Origin: Planktomarina sp.
GTDB taxonomy: Bacteria > Pseudomonadota > Alphaproteobacteria > Rhodobacterales > Rhodobacteraceae
DNA length: 38,630 nt
Reading direction: 5' to 3'
Assembly: GCA_017856985.1 (NCBI GenBank)
Contig: JAFMEA010000018.1
Location: 1-38,630 of the forward strand
The position numbers were made by a program, and so were the translations under genes. Each line of letters starts with the position of its first letter. The stretch's first letter is position 1. The notes beneath the pieces were generated by a model. That model was not told where the DNA came from. It saw only the letters and a list, made by a program, of their open reading frames with translations, and searched no databases. Below are positions 34,506-38,630 of the stretch, piece by piece.

Positions 34506-36665
34506 TCAAGTAATGGCTGCCTCGAAACTATTGCGGTAAATCTTGCTCAAGCCTTGCAGTTCGGACATAGAGTTTCCAAAGTAAACATGCTCACCGCCAA
34601 AGGTTCCAACACATTCGGCGGGTATGGCTGCCTTTCCAGCTGCTGCTAGTATTGCTTCTGCTTGATCAAAGTCACAGGCAATTAAATAACGTGCCTGATC
34701 TTCCCCAAACAGTATAGCGGTATCTTCTATTTCTAGTGATACACCTATTCCTGCAGCCTCACACATCTTAAATGCCGCTAACGCTATCCCACCATCTGAT
34801 AAATCCGTGCACGCTTCTATCCATGAAGAATTTTGGCGAATAAACTCACCATTTGTTTTTTCTGCTACTAAATCTACGAATGGTGGGCTTCCTTCTTGGA
34901 GGTTGAAAACTTCAGCCAGAATGGCTGATTGACCTAAATGGCCTGAAGTTTTCCCAATTAGAAGGGCTATGTTGCCTTCGCACGGAACGCCAGTTATCGC
35001 GTCTTCCGTCTGGGTAATTAACCCAACGGCACCTATTGTTGGAGTGGGTAGTATCGCAACTCCGTCGGTCTCATTATAAAGGGAGACGTTGCCGGATACG
35101 ACTGGCATATTTAATTCTTGAACGGCTTCAGAAATACCTTTTATAGCGCCAACCAGCTGGCCCATAACTTCTGGTTTTTCAGGGTTCCCAAAATTAAGAT
35201 TATCTGTAATTGCAAGTGGCAATGCGCCAACTGAGATTAGATTGCGGTAAGCCTCTGCTACGGCTTGCTTTCCGCCTTCATAAGGGTTTGCTGCCACATA
35301 GCGAGGCGTTACATCTGACGTAAATGCTAAAGCTTTATTGGTGCCATGCACCCTTACAATTCCCGAGCCTAAGCTGGGTGTCTTAATAGTATCAGCCATT
35401 ACTTGACTATCATATTGTTCGTAAACCCACTGTTTTGCAGCATAATTGGGACTAGTAATTAATTTTTTAAGGCCGTCGATTGGATCAATTTGTGGAACGT
35501 CGCTTAAGTCTACCTTAGTAACTGTTTCCACCCATGGCCTGTCATACTCAGGTGCAGTCCCAGATAGGGCTTTCAATGGAAGGTCAGCTTTGAGTTCCCC
35601 GTCCATAAAAATAATAAACCGATCTTCAGAAATAGTTTTGCCAACTATCGAAAAGTCCAAGTCCCATTTTTCAAAAACAGCTTTAGCTACTTTCTCAAGT
35701 TTTGGATTCAATACCATCAACATACGTTCTTGAGATTCTGATAACATCATTTCATACGCTGTCATGTTAAGCTCTCTGGTAGGAACTTTTTCTAAGTCAA
35801 GCTGTATGCCTAGGTTTCCTTTGTCTCCCATTTCCACCGCTGAACAAGTCAAGCCAGCCGCACCCATGTCTTGAATGGAAATTACAGCACCAGTTGCCAT
35901 AAGTTCTAAGGTTGCTTCCATCAGTCTTTTTTCTGTAAACGGATCACCCACCTGAACAGTTGGGCGTTTTTCTTCTATGGTCTCATCAAATTCTGCACTG
36001 GCCATAGTAGCGCCACCTACGCCATCACGACCAGTTTTAGCACCTAGATAGACAACAGGCATTCCGACGCCCGAAGCTGCAGAATAAAATATCTTATCAG
36101 TATCTGTTAGTCCTGCGGCAAAGGCATTTACTAAGCAATTACCATTATAAGCTGTATCAAATCGAACTTCACCGCCAACGGTAGGTACGCCAAAGCAATT
36201 ACCGTAGCCGCCTATGCCGGCCACAACTCCTGAGACCAGAGTTTTTGTTTTTGGAAGGGCTGGCGCGCCGAATGATAGTGAATTCATGGTGGCAATTGGA
36301 CGGGCGCCCATGGTAAACACGTCACGTAAAATGCCACCCATACCAGTTGCTGCGCCTTGATAGGGTTCAATATAACTTGGATGATTGTGGCTTTCCATTT
36401 TAAAAACAACTGCTTGGCCATCGCCAATATCAACCACACCTGCGTTTTCTCCTGGTCCACAAATAACCTGTGGACCTGTTGTTGGTAGTGTTCTTAGCCA
36501 TTTTTTTGATGATTTATATGAACAATGCTCGTTCCACATTGCCGAAAATATTCCTAATTCAGTAAAGGAGGGGGATCGTCCAATTAGTTCAAGTATCCGT
36601 TTGTATTCCTCCTCGCTAAGTCCATGAGTTTCAATAATTTCAGGCGTAATCAATGGTTCTGTCAA
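34506..36665 (-). CDS. purL: Phosphoribosylformylglycinamidine synthase, PurL subunit
   Basis: A 719-residue small-type PurL. With PurQ and PurS it converts FGAR to FGAM in purine synthesis. It contains [21 protein letters not shown] at the start, the [24 protein letters not shown] nucleotide block, [14 protein letters not shown], and the second half with [14 protein letters not shown] and [15 protein letters not shown]. Length fits the type that lacks the fused glutaminase. The start is TTG at 36663-36665: AAAGGA lies upstream, no in-frame ATG fits, and the N-terminus [11 protein letters not shown] matches relatives. No purQ or purS is in the window. Confidence 0.96.
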   Translation of the reverse strand: MTEPLITPEIIETHGLSEEEYKRILELIGRSPSFTELGIFSAMWNEHCSYKSSKKWLRTLPTTGPQVICGPGENAGVVDIGDGQAVVFKMESHNHPSYIEPYQGAATGMGGILRDVFTMGARPIATMNSLSFGAPALPKTKTLVSGVVAGIGGYGNCFGVPTVGGEVRFDTAYNGNCLVNAFAAGLTDTDKIFYSAASGVGMPVVYLGAKTGRDGVGGATMASAEFDETIEEKRPTVQVGDPFTEKRLMEATLELMATGAVISIQDMGAAGLTCSAVEMGDKGNLGIQLDLEKVPTRELNMTAYEMMLSESQERMLMVLNPKLEKVAKAVFEKWDLDFSIVGKTISEDRFIIFMDGELKADLPLKALSGTAPEYDRPWVETVTKVDLSDVPQIDPIDGLKKLITSPNYAAKQWVYEQYDSQVMADTIKTPSLGSGIVRVHGTNKALAFTSDVTPRYVAANPYEGGKQAVAEAYRNLISVGALPLAITDNLNFGNPEKPEVMGQLVGAIKGISEAVQELNMPVVSGNVSLYNETDGVAILPTPTIGAVGLITQTEDAITGVPCEGNIALLIGKTSGHLGQSAILAEVFNLQEGSPPFVDLVAEKTNGEFIRQNSSWIEACTDLSDGGIALAAFKMCEAAGIGVSLEIEDTAILFGEDQARYLIACDFDQAEAILAAAGKAAIPAECVGTFGGEHVYFGNSMSELQGLSKIYRNSFEAAIT

Positions 36666-36868
36666 TCTATATTCCTTTTGGCCACAATAGTTTATAGATA
36701 CGAAAAATTAGAAGTAAGGGAAAGGTTTCTATCAAAATTAATCTTGGTAAATAACAAATATTTAATTACCAAATATTTTGTAAATATGGCCGGCATGACG
36801 ACTTCTGTCGTTTGTACCTTAAGAGTGACTTCTGATAAAAATAAAATTTATAAATTGTGTCTTAACGT

Positions 36869-36883
36869 CCAAATAATATTTGG
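36869..36883. promoter_or_regulatory. AT-rich palindrome upstream of purL
   Basis: CCAAATAATATTTGG is a perfect palindrome around a central A, in the 263-base gap between purL and the LysR gene. Similar sequence occurs twice nearby (CAAATATTT near 36759 and CCAAATATTTTG near 36771). They could be repeated operator sites for purL or chance AT-rich symmetry. Confidence 0.25.
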
Positions 36884-36928
36884 TTGGCCAATATGTTTAA
36901 ATAATTTTGACCAGAGGCATTTCGTATA

Positions 36929-37828
36929 TCAGGACGGACCTCGATCGGAGCGCCTTCGGGCAATGATTTCGTCCTGTACAAAGTCTCTGAAAGCCGCAAT
37001 TCGTCTGGAATGGCGCAGCTCTTCGGGATAGGCTAAGAACACTGGTACTTCGGCTGGTTCTATTTCTGGAAGTACACGGATTAAGTCTGGGAAGTCATGC
37101 GTGACATAATCTGGCAACACACCAATTCCTAAGTTATTAATTACACCCTGAAGAACTCCAAAGTAATTATTAACTTTAAGTGTCGACTTTGGTTGATGCG
37201 TTAAGAGTCTCTGAACCAAGGAAGCGCTGACGGCGACTTGAGGGGCACTAGGGTTTTGGCAAATAATGCGATGTGAAGATAAATCGTTTAATGATTCAGG
37301 GAGGCCCCGTTCGTCAAGATAATGTTCTGACGCATAAAGCCTCATTTGCACTGTCATTAGCCTTTTACGGATTAAATCTGCTTGGCTTGGCTCTTTCATA
37401 CGAATGGCAACATCAGCCTCACGCATAGGAAGATCTAATACCCGCTCTTCCAGCATCAAATCCACATTCAGATCAGGATATTTTTCATAAAGGTGAGGCA
37501 GCCGGGGAGCGAGCCATAAAGAGCCAAAACCCGTTGTTGTGGTGACGCGTAATTCTCCATATACTTCATCTTCACTATCTCGAATTCGTGCTGATGCCGC
37601 GTCGAGCCGCTTCCTCATGGCATGGGTTGCTTCGAATAATAGTTCACCTTGTTCTGTAAGAATTAGACCGCGCGCATGTCTGTGAAATAGGGTTGCGTCC
37701 AGGGATTCTTCTAAGGCTCTTACTTGTCTCGAAACTGCAGATTGAGATAAATGCAATACTTCTCCGGCATGGGTTAGTGACCCGGCATCTGCAACAGCGT
37801 GAAATATTCTTAGCTTGTCCCAATCCAT
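36929..37828 (-). CDS. LysR family transcriptional regulator (GcvA-like)
   Basis: A 299-residue LysR regulator. The N-terminal winged HTH (about 1-62) has MDWDKLRIFHAVADAGSLTHAGEVL and the recognition helix in LSQSAVSRQVRALEESL. A linker helix rich in Arg follows. The C-terminal effector domain (about 90-295) includes DVAIRMKEPSQADLIRKRL. The ligand and targets are unknown. It stands alone on the minus strand. An inverted repeat TGTTA-N9-TAACA sits just upstream, as expected for self-regulation. Confidence 0.9.
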   Translation of the reverse strand: MDWDKLRIFHAVADAGSLTHAGEVLHLSQSAVSRQVRALEESLDATLFHRHARGLILTEQGELLFEATHAMRKRLDAASARIRDSEDEVYGELRVTTTTGFGSLWLAPRLPHLYEKYPDLNVDLMLEERVLDLPMREADVAIRMKEPSQADLIRKRLMTVQMRLYASEHYLDERGLPESLNDLSSHRIICQNPSAPQVAVSASLVQRLLTHQPKSTLKVNNYFGVLQGVINNLGIGVLPDYVTHDFPDLIRVLPEIEPAEVPVFLAYPEELRHSRRIAAFRDFVQDEIIARRRSDRGPS

Positions 37829-37847
37829 GCAAATTCTCCAAATACTG

Positions 37848-37866
37848 TGTTAGCAGTACGGTAACA
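37848..37866. promoter_or_regulatory. Putative LysR-type operator upstream of the LysR gene
   Basis: TGTTA (37848-37852), nine bases, then TAACA (37862-37866): an inverted repeat containing the T-N11-A core typical of LysR-family sites, 20-38 bases upstream of the regulator's ATG. It could control the regulator itself and possibly the argC side. Confidence 0.4.
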
Positions 37867-38020
37867 TGTGATTTGATTATGAGCTATGTCATTCTTCTGT
37901 AATCCGTCACAATCTTTTGGTCTAACTACATCATTGATATCTGATAAGAGGGGCCACGGCCCTGAAGTGGGAAGTTTCTTTTAAAAGCTGAAAAGATTTT
38001 CAATAGCGTCAAGCCTGAGT

Positions 38021-38064
38021 GGTTTTGGCCTTCGCCTCCCAGCCTTAAACCATAGTTTGTTTTT
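38021..38064 (+). terminator. Terminator-like hairpin in the argC leader, loop CTTCGCCTCCCA
   Basis: GGTTTTGGC and GCCTTAAACC pair (GGTTT/AAACC and GGC/GCC with a small internal mismatch) around a 12-base loop containing CCTCCC. After the bases ATAG comes TTTGTTTTT. The hairpin lies 86 bases before the argC ATG. It could be an attenuator of argC or the end of a small RNA beginning near the GC hairpin at 37951-37962 (GGGC-CACG-GCCC). The rest of the 321-base gap 37829-38149 shows no gene. Confidence 0.45.
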
Positions 38065-38149
38065 GAGACTTGTTGGTTCCCAAAAAATAAACAACAGTTG
38101 AAAGACATTAAATTTTACCGCATATCCAGAACTTGGAAGGTGGTGTGTG

Positions 38150-38630
38150 ATGACCCATAAAGTAATTATTCTGGGAGCAAGCGGGTATACGGGCGCGGAA
38201 TTAGTGCGTTTAATATCGTCGCACCCAGAGATGAGCATCCAAGCTCTTTCGGGAGATAGAAAAGCGGGCCAAGAAATGTCCGCGGTATTTCCACACCTAC
38301 GCCACCTTGATTTACCTAAGCTTCAAAGAATTAGTGATATCGATATCTCTTCAGCTGATTTAGTATTTTGCGCCTTACCGCATGCCACATCTCAAGCGGT
38401 AATTTTAACCATCCCTGATACCGTGAAGGTAGTCGATTTATCCGCTGACTTTCGCATCTCCGATACCAGTGTTTATAAAAAATGGTATGGCAAAGAGCAT
38501 GACGCCCCAGACTTACAAAAAATTGCAGTTTACGGACTTACAGAGTTTTATCGTGGTGAAGTGGCTAATGCGCGAATTGTAGCCTGCACTGGTTGCAATG
38601 CCGCAGCTGGTCAGTTTGCACTTCGCCCCT
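38150..38630 (+). CDS. argC: N-acetyl-gamma-glutamyl-phosphate reductase (ArgC), 3'-truncated by window edge
   Basis: The first 160 codons of an arginine-pathway enzyme that reduces N-acetylglutamyl-5-phosphate to the semialdehyde with NADPH. The Rossmann opening is [19 protein letters not shown], followed by [22 protein letters not shown] and [10 protein letters not shown]. The catalytic cysteine lies in [12 protein letters not shown], where the common signature reads NPGCYPT; the change from Pro to Thr and Tyr to Asn is a variant form. GGAAGG lies 9 bases before the ATG. Only part of the gene is in the window. Confidence 0.92.
   Translation, partial: MTHKVIILGASGYTGAELVRLISSHPEMSIQALSGDRKAGQEMSAVFPHLRHLDLPKLQRISDIDISSADLVFCALPHATSQAVILTIPDTVKVVDLSADFRISDTSVYKKWYGKEHDAPDLQKIAVYGLTEFYRGEVANARIVACTGCNAAAGQFALRP

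Noticed and set aside
36798-36811. ACGAC-TTCT-GTCGT hairpin downstream of the LysR gene
   Set aside because: A stem without a T-run on either strand. Could be a chance inverted repeat.
37936-38100. 6S RNA in the argC leader
   Set aside because: The region has hairpins and a CCTTAAA stretch reminiscent of 6S RNA, but no convincing closing stem or central bubble could be drawn. Kept only as a leader hairpin or possible small RNA.
1-38630. CRISPR array, prophage, insertion sequence or defence island
   Set aside because: No direct-repeat arrays, transposase, integrase, phage or defence genes were seen. The gene content is housekeeping apart from the decayed operon.

Overview
The window is a stretch of chromosome that looks like an AT-rich member of the Rhodobacterales (marine Roseobacter group, Alphaproteobacteria). 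The evidence is the set of gene families and their order: a RodZ-like HTH protein before ispG, a bactofilin next to an M23 peptidase, a DUF455 ferritin-like protein overlapping bcp, a large AsmA/DUF3971 protein overlapping queA, tandem gap genes beside tkt, a coiled-coil protein with zapA, and bolA/grxD beside purL. By eye the base composition is low in G+C (around 40%), which would fit a streamlined pelagic lineage. The species assignment is inference only.

Layout: 1-72 is the 3' part of tRNA-Asp. 91-5490 holds an M20 dipeptidase (-), the RodZ-like gene and ispG (+), and an M48 protease with TPR-like repeats (-). 5737-9537 has a class A penicillin-binding protein and release factor 2 (+), ending at a strong terminator. 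9586-12822 is a minus-strand block: bactofilin, M23 envelope peptidase, DUF455 protein and peroxiredoxin. 12906-23804 is a plus-strand block: AsmA-like protein, queA, an MFS transporter, a DUF924 protein, lpd and uvrA. 23863-27329 (-) has an MmgE/PrpD gene and mmsA. 27797-32656 has coaD (+) meeting two gap genes and tkt (-). 32854-33583 (+) is the coiled-coil/zapA pair. 33615-36665 (-) is grxD, bolA and purL. A LysR regulator (-) and the start of argC (+) close the window.

The most notable content is between the PrpD-family gene and mmsA (about 25239-25829). This apparently empty gap holds, in order on the minus strand, decayed pieces of an acyl-CoA dehydrogenase C-terminus, a 3-hydroxyisobutyryl-CoA hydrolase C-terminus and a 3-hydroxyisobutyrate dehydrogenase (mmsB) N-terminus. 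These are the genes that usually follow mmsA in a valine-degradation operon. A possible AraC-type HTH fragment lies between mmsA and these pieces. Valine breakdown seems to have been lost here while mmsA stayed intact.

Other points of interest: both gap genes have upstream sequences resembling the GTTAGCGCTAAC-type operator of the LacI-family regulator CceR; the two gap paralogs differ at positions that set NAD/NADP preference; a minus-strand intrinsic terminator lies in the leader of tkt; a terminator-like hairpin with a CCTCCC loop lies in the leader of argC; and an 18-bp perfect palindrome lies just before lpd. No phage, insertion sequence, CRISPR array or dedicated defence system was seen. 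Apart from the decayed operon the window is mostly housekeeping.
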